Source: Crocinitomix sp044361315
Lineage (GTDB): Bacteria > Bacteroidota > Bacteroidia > Flavobacteriales_D > Crocinitomicaceae
Direction: 5' to 3'
DNA: 64,000 bases
NCBI GenBank assembly: GCA_044361315.1
Contig: JBIKJA010000001.1
Coordinates: forward strand, 1-64,000
The notes below the pieces were generated by a model, which was not told the DNA's origin, ran no database searches, and was given only the letters and a program-made list of their open reading frames with translations. Position numbers and translations under genes: made by a program. Shown piece by piece: positions 53,271-63,003 of the stretch; position 1 is the stretch's first letter, and each line of letters opens with the position of its first letter.

Positions 53271-55496
53271 TTAAATCGTATCAATAATCGCATTTAAAGT
53301 AGCGGAAGGGCGCATCGCATTCACCAATAATTCGGCGTTCGGATGATAATACCCCCCTAAATCAATCGCATTTCCTTTCCCATTTAATTCGCTCACTATT
53401 TTCGATTCGTTTGCCAACATGTTTTGATAAATCGTAGAAAACTTTGAACGTAAATCCAAATCATCATTTTGCTCAGCAAGTGCTTTGGTCCAATAAAGTG
53501 CAATATAAAAATGACTTCCTTTCGTGTCTAATTCACCCGCTTTTCGTAAGGGAGATTTATCATTTTCAAGAAAATCTTCGGTGGCTTTATCTAAGGCAAC
53601 CGCCATAACCTGTGCTTTTTTATTCTTGTTTTTCTCACTCAAATGTTCCAACGAAGCTGTCAGCGCCATAAATTCACCAAGCGAATCCCAGCGTAAATGA
53701 CCTTCTTCTGTAAATTGTTCGACATGTTTTGGAGCAGAACCGCCCGCACCAGTTTCAAACAATCCGCCACCATTCATCAACGGTACAATAGACAACATTT
53801 TAGCACTTGTCCCAAGTTCCAAAATAGGGAAAAGGTCAGTCAAATAATCCCGTAAAACATTTCCAGTTACTGAGATGGTGTCATTTCCAGCTTTTAATCT
53901 TTCCAACGTGTAATTGGTCGCCTCAACTGGATTCATGATTAATAATTCCAGGCTAGAAGTATCATAATCTTGCAAATATTTATTCACCTTTTTAATCAAC
54001 TGACGGTCATGTGCGCGTTTTTCATCCAACCAAAACACGGCAGGCGTGCTTGTTGCAGTGGCACGATTGACAGCCAATTTCACCCAATCTTGAATTGGGA
54101 GATCTTTCACTTGACACATGCGCCAAATATCTCCTTTTTCAACCAAATGTTCCATCAATACCTTTCCATCACCATCGGTGACTTGTACTTTTCCATTTGC
54201 TTCAATTTGGAAAGTTTTATCATGCGATCCATATTCTTCGGCTTGTTGCGCCATAAGTCCAACATTTGGAACGGTACCCATTGTCTTAACATCAAACGCA
54301 CCGTTTTTCTTGCAAAAAGCAACGGTTGCCGAATAAACTCCTGCATACGAACGATCTGGCACTAATGCCTTCGTGTCTTTTAAATTTCCGCCTGGAGCCC
54401 ACATTTGACCTGAACTTCTTATCGCCGCAGGAATAGAAGCGTCAATAATGACATCTGAAGGAACGTGTAAATTCGTAATTCCACGCTCTGAGTTCACCAT
54501 TGCAATTTCAGGTCCATTTGCGTAGCAAGCTGCAATCACTGCTTCAATTTCTTTTCTTTTCTCTTCTGGTAAAGTGGCGATTTTAGCGAGAACATCTCCA
54601 AAACCATTGTTTGCGTTAATCCCTAATTCTTTAAATAAAACGTTATATTTGGTAAACAATTCTTCAAAATAAACCTCAACAGCAGCGCCAAAAATGATTG
54701 GATCAGAAACCTTCATCATCGTGGCTTTTAAGTGCAAAGATAAAAGTACATCTTCTTGTTTTGCGGCTTGAATTTCGTGTTTAAAAAACGACCTTAATTC
54801 ACGAATATTCAATACTGATCCATCAATGATTTCCCCTTCGATAACTGGCGTTTTTTCTTTTAAAACTGTCGCATTTCCATGGTCATCAATAAATTCGATT
54901 TTAACATTGGTGGCATGATCAATTAAAACAGAATTTTCACTTCCATAAAAATCACCGCTGGTCATACTTGCAATGCTCGTTTTAGAATCAGCGCTCCATG
55001 GTCCCATCGAATGCGGATTTTTTTTCGCGTAATTTTTCACAGCTTTTGGTGCACGTCTGTCCGAATTCCCTTCGCGAATTACTGGATTTACAGCACTCCC
55101 TTTAATTTTATTATATCTGGCTTTTACGTCTTTTTCAAGATCCGTTTCTGCATTTTCTTTGAAATCAGGAATATTATACCCTTGTTTTTGCAATTCGGCA
55201 ATGGCCTCTTTTAATTGCGGAATGGAGGCGCTGATATTCGGTAATTTAATAATATTAGCATCAGCTTGCAAAGCAATTTTACCTAAATCGGAAAGTGCAT
55301 CAGTTACACGTTGATTTTCAGTTAAAAACTCGGGAAATGCTGCCAAAATTCGCGCAGCTAACGAAATATCTCGGGTTTCTACTACCACTCCTGCCGACTT
55401 TGTAAACGCTTTTACAATAGGTAAAAAAGATTGAGTCGCTAAAGCAGGTGCTTCATCTGTAATCGTGTAAATAATTTTTGAATCTGAAATTGACAT
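53271..55496 (-). CDS. icd: Isocitrate dehydrogenase, monomeric NADP-dependent type
   Basis: This 741-residue enzyme is the large single-chain type (often icd2) rather than the homodimeric 45-kDa form. N-terminal KIIYTITDEAPALATQSFLP and later GSVLNIRELRSFFKHEI, NNGFGDVLAKI and FETGAGGSAPKHVEQF are family segments. It oxidatively decarboxylates isocitrate in the TCA cycle. It is a monocistronic gene, 126 bp upstream of the barrel relic on the same strand. Confidence 0.96.
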   Translation of the reverse strand: MSISDSKIIYTITDEAPALATQSFLPIVKAFTKSAGVVVETRDISLAARILAAFPEFLTENQRVTDALSDLGKIALQADANIIKLPNISASIPQLKEAIAELQKQGYNIPDFKENAETDLEKDVKARYNKIKGSAVNPVIREGNSDRRAPKAVKNYAKKNPHSMGPWSADSKTSIASMTSGDFYGSENSVLIDHATNVKIEFIDDHGNATVLKEKTPVIEGEIIDGSVLNIRELRSFFKHEIQAAKQEDVLLSLHLKATMMKVSDPIIFGAAVEVYFEELFTKYNVLFKELGINANNGFGDVLAKIATLPEEKRKEIEAVIAACYANGPEIAMVNSERGITNLHVPSDVIIDASIPAAIRSSGQMWAPGGNLKDTKALVPDRSYAGVYSATVAFCKKNGAFDVKTMGTVPNVGLMAQQAEEYGSHDKTFQIEANGKVQVTDGDGKVLMEHLVEKGDIWRMCQVKDLPIQDWVKLAVNRATATSTPAVFWLDEKRAHDRQLIKKVNKYLQDYDTSSLELLIMNPVEATNYTLERLKAGNDTISVTGNVLRDYLTDLFPILELGTSAKMLSIVPLMNGGGLFETGAGGSAPKHVEQFTEEGHLRWDSLGEFMALTASLEHLSEKNKNKKAQVMAVALDKATEDFLENDKSPLRKAGELDTKGSHFYIALYWTKALAEQNDDLDLRSKFSTIYQNMLANESKIVSELNGKGNAIDLGGYYHPNAELLVNAMRPSATLNAIIDTI

Positions 55497-55621
55497 TTTA
55501 TCGTGTTATTCGTGTTTAAAATTGATAAATAGTTAAGACTATGAATTACAATTGGTGAAACAAATTTATGCAATTGAATTTAAAACAACCCCTTTAAAAA
55601 TTTAATTTTATCGACAAATAG

Positions 55622-56269
55622 CTACTTTTTGAACCAATTTAGAAGATTAATCCCAACGTTAAATGAATACATGGAATTAAACGCTTTAAGTTCTGAATTT
55701 TGGAGAGGAGCGATTAGATCCCGATTATAGCTGCATTCTAACCATAATTTACCGTGAAAATCTATCCCAAACCCACCAGTACCGCTCAAATTAAAGTGTG
55801 CATAGTCGGAATGATTGATGTTAGCAGGCGTATAATACGTACCATCAAGTGTGATTAATTCCTCAACTACTTCTGATTGATACAAATGCCCAGAATGCAC
55901 CCCAGCAAGTAAATACGGCCTAATCAGAGAATCTTTTCGGAAATAAAATAAAGCAGATAAGGACGTGGAAACATGTTTGAATTTCTGCCCAAGACGATCG
56001 ACCGAAATACCAGGATATTGAGAGAAATAACCTCTTGTTTCTAGTCCAGCTTTCAAACGTAATCACCACCTTGTTGAGAGGGAATAATCGGCAAATAACT
56101 CACACCCTGGACTAGACAAAAAGGACTCTACCGAACGCGCAAATTTCTTGGGAATTTCTTGAACGACGTTAATCTGCCTCGACACAGTTACCTTTGGTTG
56201 GATACCTGCGCCAACAATTTGTGAAACACTGCTAAAAGACACGAGGACGATCAGACATGTCACTGACAA
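55622..56269 (-). pseudogene. Outer-membrane beta-barrel protein with an in-frame UGA
   Basis: From 56269 the minus strand encodes 68 residues (a signal-like start, then ELFADYSLSTRW) and then TGA at 56063-56065. Without any shift the same frame continues LRLKAGLETRGYFSQYPG to 55622, another 146 residues ending LLNWFKK. The parts make one barrel protein of about 215 residues, and the barrel strand ADYSLSTRW-x-LRLKAGLETRGY runs straight across the stop. A single base change from a sense codon explains it. So it is a gene broken by a nonsense mutation, or a consensus error. No family name is recognised. Confidence 0.75.
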
Positions 56270-56368
56270 TTTTCTACTATTGATTTTTTAGGATTTAAAA
56301 TTAAGTAGGTGTTTCTCAATAATTTTTTCTCTAAAACAAAAAGGTTTCCGTTTTATTGCGTGTATTCC

Positions 56369-57145
56369 TTATTCGATTGTCTGATCGATTTCGACTTCCT
56401 TTTTTATTTTATAATTGGGAGAGATTCGAATGCCGATAGTTCCAAATCTTAACCGATTAAACGGTAATTCCGAACCGTGGGTAGAGGTTTGGGTTAATTG
56501 GAACAACCTTAACTTTAATAAATCTACCGCCATAAAATAAGTGGTTGAAAAGCGCTCTCTTTTTTCTGTGAGTTGGAGTTGATATTGTAATTTTAACAGC
56601 GGAAAATCAACATCCACTACAGATCCTGAAAAGTTTTGTTTTCTAGTATTCGTCAGCACAATAGCTGACAGTCCTACACCTAATGAATTGGTAATTTTGA
56701 AGGATTTATTAGGATTCCAGTGCACATCAAAAAACTGAATCAAATTTACAGCATTATAGGAGGTTTTAAATTTCAGTCCATCAAACGCATTCACAATCGA
56801 ATCAGGGTTGGTGGTGGAACTTTCCATATAAACTAATTTCCCTTCACTGGTAAATCGTTGAAAACCCACTTCCATCGAGTATCCCAAATGCCATTTATCT
56901 GGATGCATAAATTGTCCGCCCGTATGTCTAAACACGAGCCCATACGCAAGAGGATTCAATTTAGGCTGGGTTTGATAACGATCCACTGTCTCATTGTCAT
57001 TCATGGCATAAATAGAAAATGGTTCATTTCTCGGAGCGTTAAGAAAAGATAATTCGTATCCCATGCCAATTTTAAATTGCGTAAAGCCAATATTTATGGT
57101 GAAAATTACCCCAAGCAAACACATAAATTTTAAAATCTTCGGCAT
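56369..57145 (-). CDS. Outer-membrane protein of unknown function
   Basis: This 258-residue protein has a signal peptide (about 1-22, ending GFTQ) and a body of amphipathic strands (FKIGMGYELSFLNAPRNEPF, HLGYSMEVGFQRFTSEGKL, KITNSLGVGLSAIV). The C-terminal segment is FGTIGIRISPNYKIKKEVE. Tentatively a beta-barrel; no family recognised. It lies 62 bp before the ispD stop on the same strand and may be co-transcribed with ispD. Confidence 0.75.
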   Translation of the reverse strand: MPKILKFMCLLGVIFTINIGFTQFKIGMGYELSFLNAPRNEPFSIYAMNDNETVDRYQTQPKLNPLAYGLVFRHTGGQFMHPDKWHLGYSMEVGFQRFTSEGKLVYMESSTTNPDSIVNAFDGLKFKTSYNAVNLIQFFDVHWNPNKSFKITNSLGVGLSAIVLTNTRKQNFSGSVVDVDFPLLKLQYQLQLTEKRERFSTTYFMAVDLLKLRLFQLTQTSTHGSELPFNRLRFGTIGIRISPNYKIKKEVEIDQTIE

Positions 57146-57207
57146 ATTTTTTTAAGGGAAAGATACAAAAAAAATAAAGTTAGTTTAGCCCGAAGAAAAA
57201 TTCACCC

Positions 57208-57867
57208 TCAAAAAAGCACCGCAGCAATTTTTAAATCTGCCGGTGAGGTGATTTTGATGTTTTCTTCGTTCCCATCCACCAAATGTATTTTATGTCCATC
57301 GGCCTCCACCACGCTGGCATCGTCAGTGTAAAAATCTTGATAAGGTTTTTGATAAGCCGAACGCAGAACAGAAGACTTAAAACATTGGGGCGTTTGTGCT
57401 AATTTAAAATCTGATCTTTTCACAGCAATTGAATCATTTTCTTTTACTTGTCGTAACGATTCTGTCAAAGCAACCACCGGAATACTTGCCCCATAATTAA
57501 CGGCAGCAGCGAAGGTTTCGGCAATAACGCGGTTCGAAACCAAGGGACGAACGGCATCATGCACACCAATCAATTGACCAGTTGCTTTTTCAAGCCCCTT
57601 TTTCACCGAATCAAATCGCTCCTTTCCTCCAGCCACGCAACTATGTTTTACCTGAAAATTATCGATTTCACAAAGTGAATTCCAATAAGAAATTTGATTC
57701 TCTGGAAGGACAAGAATAATTTCAATCTGAGAGTCGTAAGTAAAAAATTTCTCAATTGTCCACATTAAAATTGGTCGATTATTCAGCAATAAAAATTGTT
57801 TAGGCACTTCAGCTCCCATTCGTTTACCAACGCCACCACCTGTAATAATAATTGACTTTTCGACCAT
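57208..57867 (-). CDS. ispD: 2-C-methyl-D-erythritol 4-phosphate cytidylyltransferase
   Basis: This 219-residue enzyme of the MEP isoprenoid pathway has the N-terminal nucleotide-binding loop GGGVGKRMGAEVPKQFL (about 10-26). Other segments are SCVAGGKERFDSVKKGL (about 76-92), GVHDAVRPLVS (about 99-109) and TDDASVVEADGHKIHLVDGN near 181-200. Length is normal. A terminator separates it from queA upstream. Confidence 0.95.
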   Translation of the reverse strand: MVEKSIIITGGGVGKRMGAEVPKQFLLLNNRPILMWTIEKFFTYDSQIEIILVLPENQISYWNSLCEIDNFQVKHSCVAGGKERFDSVKKGLEKATGQLIGVHDAVRPLVSNRVIAETFAAAVNYGASIPVVALTESLRQVKENDSIAVKRSDFKLAQTPQCFKSSVLRSAYQKPYQDFYTDDASVVEADGHKIHLVDGNEENIKITSPADLKIAAVLF

Positions 57868-57876
57868 TTTAACAAA

Positions 57877-57911
57877 TAAAAAAACCGCCTAGAAAAATGC
57901 TAGGCGGTTTA
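57877..57911 (-). terminator. Terminator after queA
   Basis: On the minus strand AAACCGCCTAG and CTAGGCGGTTT pair across a 7-nt loop, followed by a T run. It lies 23 bp beyond the queA stop. Confidence 0.88.
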
Positions 57912-57933
57912 AAGATACATATTATTCCAAATT

Positions 57934-58989
57934 TTATAGAATCAACATGGCGTCTCCGTATGAATAGAACATGTATTTTTCTTTAATTGCTTCTTCATAA
58001 GCTTGTTTCACAAAATCCAAATCAGCAAAAGCTGCAACCATCATCAACAAGGTTGATTGTGGGGTATGGAAATTTGTAATCATACAATTCGCAACAGAAA
58101 AATCGTATGGAGGAAAAATAAATTTATTTGTCCACCCTGAAAAGGGTTTCAAAAGTCCTTCTGTCGAAACACTTGATTCAATGGCGCGCATACTCGTTGT
58201 ACCAACAGCACATATTCGTTTTTTATTCATTTTGCCTCTATTCACAATATCAGCAACTTCTTGTGTGATTTCGGCTTGTTCCGAATCCATTTTATGTTTG
58301 GTCAAATCTTCCACGTCCACCGTTCTGAATGTTCCCAAACCAATATGTAGGGTTAATTCAGCAAATTCAACTCCTTTAATCTCCAGCCGTTTAAGTAATG
58401 ATTTACTAAAATGCAAGCCAGCAGTTGGTGCTGCCACAGCTCCTTCATTTTTTGCATAAATTGTTTGATAACGCTCCTCATCTTCTGGGACAACTTCACG
58501 TAAACCTTTAATATAGGGTGGAATTGGCGTTTCGCCTAAATCAGTGATTTTTTGTTTAAACTCCTCATACGACCCATCAAATAAAAATCGAATAGTTCGT
58601 CCTCTTGAAGTGGTGTTGTCGATTACCTCTGCAACCAACGAATCATCCTCTGTAAAATAAAGCTTGTTTCCAATTCTGATTTTACGTGCCGGATCCACTA
58701 AAACATCCCACAATAAACTTTCACGGTTTAACTCACGTAATAAAAACACCTCAATCCGTGCTCCTGTTTTTTCCTTATTTCCATATAATCTAGCAGGAAA
58801 CACACGGGTATTATTCATTATCAATACATCCCCCTCATCAAAATAATCCAATACATCCTTAAACAATTTATGTTCAATGGTTTTCTTCTCTCTGTTCAAC
58901 ACCATTAAACGGGATTGATCACGAGATGGATTAGGATGCTGTGCAATTAATTCTTCAGGTAGTTCAAAATTGAATGCGGATAGCTTCAT
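57934..58989 (-). CDS. queA: S-adenosylmethionine:tRNA ribosyltransferase-isomerase
   Basis: This 351-residue enzyme adds the epoxycyclopentane ring to queuosine at position 34 of tRNA. Typical stretches are FNFELPEELIAQHPNPSRDQ at the N terminus, NTRVFPARLYG (about 60-70), VAAPTAGLHFS (about 188-198), LHIGLGTFRTV (about 218-228) and NFHTPQSTLLMMVAAF (about 310-325). The gene is complete and monocistronic. Confidence 0.97.
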   Translation of the reverse strand: MKLSAFNFELPEELIAQHPNPSRDQSRLMVLNREKKTIEHKLFKDVLDYFDEGDVLIMNNTRVFPARLYGNKEKTGARIEVFLLRELNRESLLWDVLVDPARKIRIGNKLYFTEDDSLVAEVIDNTTSRGRTIRFLFDGSYEEFKQKITDLGETPIPPYIKGLREVVPEDEERYQTIYAKNEGAVAAPTAGLHFSKSLLKRLEIKGVEFAELTLHIGLGTFRTVDVEDLTKHKMDSEQAEITQEVADIVNRGKMNKKRICAVGTTSMRAIESSVSTEGLLKPFSGWTNKFIFPPYDFSVANCMITNFHTPQSTLLMMVAAFADLDFVKQAYEEAIKEKYMFYSYGDAMLIL

Positions 58990-59160
58990 AACGATTTTCT
59001 AATTTAAAAGAGTGCAAAGCTAACATTTTTAATATTGAAATCCTACTAATTTTAATCTTCGATTCGTTTTCTTATTTATCAGCAATCCTTAAAAAGAACA
59101 CCCAGTTTCAACTTTTTTTATACTTTGGTTGACCTTTTTATTTTTTAAGGATATAGACCA

Positions 59161-59733
59161 TTGCAAGGCATCCATCCATCGGTTGAAAAGATTGAAAATT
59201 TGATTAAAAAAATTCGTGTTCAAGACAGAGAAACACTCTTGTCCATTTATAAAGAAGTATTTCCGATGGCAGAGAAATACATACAACGAATTAGCGGCAA
59301 CTCAACCGATGCGCAGGACATTTTTCAAGATTGCTTGTATCTGATCATTAAAAAAATGGACGATCTATCGTTTGAATTAACAGCGAAATTGATACCCTAC
59401 CTTTTGGTGATTTCAAAAAATTTGTGTTAAAAAGAATTGACCAAACAAAAAATTGATGCCAATGAATTTTACCAAAGCGAGGAAAATCATGAACTAATCG
59501 GAGAACAAGAGTTTTAGCAATTAACCCGCGTCCAAAAAGTCAAGGATAGTTAAAGATAATTGGGCGAATCTTGTAAAACCTTCCTCGAACATTATTATTT
59601 CTTTAAAACTTCCATGAAAAAATTGCGGAGATGCTTCATTGCGCTTCTCCCGAACATGCCGAAAATCAAAAGTAAAAGTGTTTTATTCGGTTAAAAAAGT
59701 CACTTGGTTTAACTTCTCAACTTTTTAAAATTA
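59161..59733 (+). pseudogene. Degraded sigma-70-family factor gene
   Basis: The open part (59161-59430, TTG start) encodes 89 residues with the sigma region 2 pattern RISGNSTDAQDIFQDCLYLIIK. After a stop at 59428 the same frame continues KELTKQKIDANEFYQSEENHE to another stop. After frame changes, the region 4-like string LGESCKTFLEHYYFFKTSM is readable around 59560-59610, and later SRLKKSLGLTSQLF-like words. Several stops and shifts within about 570 bp show an inactive extracytoplasmic-function-type sigma factor. Frame details after 59500 are approximate. Confidence 0.72.
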
Positions 59734-60040
59734 GGTGTCTAAGAAAAAATCAGCCTTTTTGACAAGTATCTTTCGGACAAAATTAGCCCATCCGAAAAAG
59801 AAAGTTTTAAAACCTCCTTGGTTGCCTACGAATTAAACGCGCGATTTGAGGAGTATCCTGGTTTTTCAAAAACGCTCCACGATGGAATTGAACAGTTTTG
59901 ACAAAATCAAAAAAAACAGCAAATCTCTTTCTAAAGAATTAGATTTCGATTTTTTTTCGCCTCAAAATAAAAATTTACGAAACGCCAAAATCCCAAAATT
60001 AACGGAAGTTTATCGTTCTTTCGTATTTGAAGTTCATTAA
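59734..60040 (+). pseudogene. Degraded gene following the sigma-factor relic
   Basis: One frame reads LFDKYLSDKISPSEKESFKT, then LVAYELNARFEEYPGF and a stop at 59899-59901. This resembles the start of membrane-anchored anti-sigma-like proteins that follow sigma factors in Bacteroidota. After a shift the frame continues with a Lys/Asn-rich tail ending at 60040 (KIPKLTEVYRSFVFEVH). The hydrophobic anchor is missing. The assignment as an anti-sigma partner is inferred from position only. Confidence 0.45.
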
Positions 60041-60126
60041 TTGATCAACAAAACCTGTTACTTTTCAATAAATCTGCATTAATGTTCTGTCCAATTTTTT
60101 TTTGAGACATTGTAACTTTTTTAATT

Positions 60127-60171
60127 TAATTTTGTCTTATGGTTAGGACACTAACTGAAACGAGGTTGTGA
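60127..60171 (+). promoter_or_regulatory. Promoter box and 10-codon leader ORF before the DUF5686 gene
   Basis: TAATTTTG (60127-60134) fits the -7 consensus. An ATG at 60139 opens a short frame, MVRTLTETRL, ending with a TGA at 60169-60171. That TGA overlaps the GTG start of the DUF5686 gene (GTGA). The box-to-ATG string TAATTTTGTCTTATG is the same as at 40583-40597. This could be a leader peptide coupled to the gene, or simply an unused ATG. Confidence 0.4.
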
Positions 60172-62696
60172 TAAAGTATATCATTGGCATATTTATTGGG
60201 ATTTTTATGTTGTCAGGACAATTGTTCGGGCAAAGTATCACTGGTTTTGTCTACGATGAATTCAACAATCCCATTCCTTTTGTCAAAATTTATGTGAAAA
60301 ATTTCACCAACGTAGGTGGTGTTTCAGATTTTGAAGGAAAATATGCCTTTGGCTGCGATTTCGGTTCATACGAAGTCCTCTACAAATGCATTGGCTTCGA
60401 AGATTTAGTGGTCACTGTCACCGTAAATTCTTTAGAACCTACCGTTCAAAATGTCTACCTGAAACAAGCCAATTACGAATTAAATTCAGTGGAAGTCACC
60501 ACCAAAAAAAAGAATATTGGTTGGTCCATCGTTCAAAATGTCATCGACCATAAAAAAGAAATGATTCAACAAGTGGACGGTTACACCTGTGACATTTACA
60601 TAAAAGGCGTAGAAACCTTTGATAAAAAAGAAAAAAAACCATCTGAGGCTCCCGAAGATGATAAAGAACCAGACGACCTCTTCCAAGCGCAAAAAGACGA
60701 AATTAAAAAAAAATTAGACGGAGAAAACCGATTAAATATGGTCGAAATTAACCTGACTAAACATTTTCAATATCCAAACGATCTAAAAGAAATTCGAAAC
60801 GGGTACGAAAAAATCGGAAATCCAAATCAAATTTATTTTCAATCGACTGTTGGGGGCGATTTTAATTTTTATGAAAGTTTGATAAACAAAGAGGATTTGC
60901 ACGTCTCGCCAATTGTTTCACCCTTGCATCCTTCTGGTATTTTAACCTACAAATACAAACTCGTTGAAATCACCACCACTGCCGATAACGACACTATTTA
61001 CACCGTCGAAATTGAGCCACGTTCGGTTGGAACAACCACCATGCAAGGTCGTTTATACATCCTGAAAAGCGAATGGGTTTTGGTAAAAGTGGATGTCACG
61101 TTACACAAAGGAAATTTAAAAGTGTATGACGATTTTCACGTAATTCAAGAATTTGAAAAACAAGACAGTTGTTGGTTATTGAAAAAGCAGTTTTTTGAAT
61201 ACAGCACCAAATACGGGAAAGAAACTGTAAAAGGAACCACCAATGTGGTGTATTCTAATTATATCCTGAACCCTGATTTTGGTGAAAAATTTTTTTCCAA
61301 TGAGTTGGGAATCACCACCAAAGAAGCGTATGAGCGAGATACGACCTATTGGGATTTAATTCGCCCAATCCCTCTCACGCCTGAAGAACAAATCAAAAAA
61401 TTTCAACACGATAGTTTAATGGCTGTGCTAACTTCAGAAACCTACCTCGATTCAGTGGATGCCGTTTTTAATCAAATCACTGCACTAAAAATATTGTGGT
61501 TTGGTATAGAACACCGCAATCGTTTTCAAAAAACACAATGGTACCTCTCGTCTGTGGCAAGCATGTTAGAACCCGTTCAAATTGGCGGAGCACGTGTAGG
61601 CCCGGGCGCAAGCTATTTCAAAAAATGGAAAAACGAACAATGGGTAGATATTTCCACCAATACATCCATCGGGTTCAATAATGGCGATTTTAGGGGGAAC
61701 GGCCGAATTTATCACCGGTATAACCCCAAAAAATTCGGAACCTATTCGCTGTGGTTTGATCGTGGCGCCTCCTTTATTAACCCTTACGACGCCTGGGGGC
61801 AAATTCTTAAGCGCGAAAATATTTACCAAAATACCCAAGGTGGCGTTTGGCATAACATCGAAATTTTTAACGGTTTTTATTTCTCAGTAGGGTTACGCTT
61901 AGAATCTCGTTCACCATTCGATTTGGACTATAAATTTGTAGAATGGTTTGACGAAGAATTACAAAACGGACCACCTATCCAATTTGAGGCTTATAACGCT
62001 TTCCGATCCAATACCTCCTTTTCCTATACCCCCGGACAAAAATATGTTTCTGAGCCTTATCGCAAAGTGGTGTTAGGCAGCCGTTGGCCAACCTTCTCTT
62101 TCTATTGGGAAAAAGGAATCGAGGGTGTTTTTAACTCCATTCTTGATTATGACTATTTAAGTTTTGAAGTGGCACAAGACATTCAAATTCGCACCTTAGG
62201 CATGTCAAAATACCGCATTAAAACAGGTGTATTTACCAATCAAGACAGTGTTTTATATATAGATCGTAAGTTTTTCCGCCAATCCGATCAAGAAAATATT
62301 TTCCGTTTTCTCTTTAGTCAACCCCTCTACTCCTTCCAAAACCTCGATTCGTCCTACGAAACCCAAGATTTTTATGTAGAGGCACATTACATTCATCATT
62401 TTAACGGGGCCTTGTTTAACAAACTACCGTACATGAAAAAAACAGGCTTGCAAGAAGTATTCGGGGCTGGCTTTATTTACTTACCCGAACACAATAATTA
62501 TTTTTACTCCGAACTCTTTTTTGGAGTTGAACGCACCTTTAAATTTGCACGGAAACGTTTGCGAATTGGCGGGTACATGGTGTTCAGCGTGGCGAGTAAT
62601 CAGATCGCATTGCCAAAAGAAGATCAACCCAAAAACGTCCAGTTCAAAGTCTCTTTCGATGTCATGGACGAACGCGATTTAAAATTTAATTTCTAA
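60168..62696 (+). CDS. DUF5686 family outer-membrane protein with carboxypeptidase-like regulatory domain
   Basis: This 842-residue protein starts at a GTG (GTGATAAAG). A signal peptide (1-20, ending LFGQ) is followed by a carboxypeptidase-like regulatory domain (about 22-100; SITGFVYDEFNNPIPFVKIY...VGGVSDFEGKYAF). The DUF5686 body (about 110-842) contains TFSFYWEKGIEGV and many amphipathic strands, indicating a barrel related to TonB-linked proteins but lacking a plug domain. Substrate unknown. The frame is complete. Confidence 0.88.
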   Translation: MIKYIIGIFIGIFMLSGQLFGQSITGFVYDEFNNPIPFVKIYVKNFTNVGGVSDFEGKYAFGCDFGSYEVLYKCIGFEDLVVTVTVNSLEPTVQNVYLKQANYELNSVEVTTKKKNIGWSIVQNVIDHKKEMIQQVDGYTCDIYIKGVETFDKKEKKPSEAPEDDKEPDDLFQAQKDEIKKKLDGENRLNMVEINLTKHFQYPNDLKEIRNGYEKIGNPNQIYFQSTVGGDFNFYESLINKEDLHVSPIVSPLHPSGILTYKYKLVEITTTADNDTIYTVEIEPRSVGTTTMQGRLYILKSEWVLVKVDVTLHKGNLKVYDDFHVIQEFEKQDSCWLLKKQFFEYSTKYGKETVKGTTNVVYSNYILNPDFGEKFFSNELGITTKEAYERDTTYWDLIRPIPLTPEEQIKKFQHDSLMAVLTSETYLDSVDAVFNQITALKILWFGIEHRNRFQKTQWYLSSVASMLEPVQIGGARVGPGASYFKKWKNEQWVDISTNTSIGFNNGDFRGNGRIYHRYNPKKFGTYSLWFDRGASFINPYDAWGQILKRENIYQNTQGGVWHNIEIFNGFYFSVGLRLESRSPFDLDYKFVEWFDEELQNGPPIQFEAYNAFRSNTSFSYTPGQKYVSEPYRKVVLGSRWPTFSFYWEKGIEGVFNSILDYDYLSFEVAQDIQIRTLGMSKYRIKTGVFTNQDSVLYIDRKFFRQSDQENIFRFLFSQPLYSFQNLDSSYETQDFYVEAHYIHHFNGALFNKLPYMKKTGLQEVFGAGFIYLPEHNNYFYSELFFGVERTFKFARKRLRIGGYMVFSVASNQIALPKEDQPKNVQFKVSFDVMDERDLKFNF

Positions 62697-62704
62697 AAGA
62701 ATTT

Positions 62705-62770
62705 GGGCGTGCCCCAGACATCCCTCCTGAAACGTCGGGATCGTCATGGTCAGGCTGTCCAGGCTCGCTC
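62705..62770. repeat. GC-rich intergenic element (possible Bacteroidota REP-like sequence)
   Basis: In the 307-bp gap 62697-63003, bases 62705-62770 are much richer in GC than their surroundings and start GGGCGTGCCCC. They contain ATCCC...GGGAT inverted pairing and a GTCAGGCTGTCC-like segment. Strings of this style (GGGCGT..CCC then GTCGGGCTGTCC) recur, from memory, between genes of many Bacteroidota. The rest of the gap shows nothing recognisable apart from AT-rich sequence with poly-A/T before the next gene. No second copy exists in this window. Confidence 0.4.
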
Positions 62771-63003
62771 TTACCTCATCGGTTCTTATCTCCCAATTCA
62801 TTCACCCTTTCATCACTCGATATCACCTAAAAGGTAAGGAGCTCAAACAATCCTTCACATCCTTCACGCGGGGGGAAAGTTTACACAGCTAGATTTACCA
62901 AAAAAACAATTTTTTTAACTTTTTTAACGAACCAAAACACCTTATTAGTTCGTGTTTTATAAATTTTAATTCGCAAATTAGTAAGCAAAATAAAAAAAAT
63001 ATT

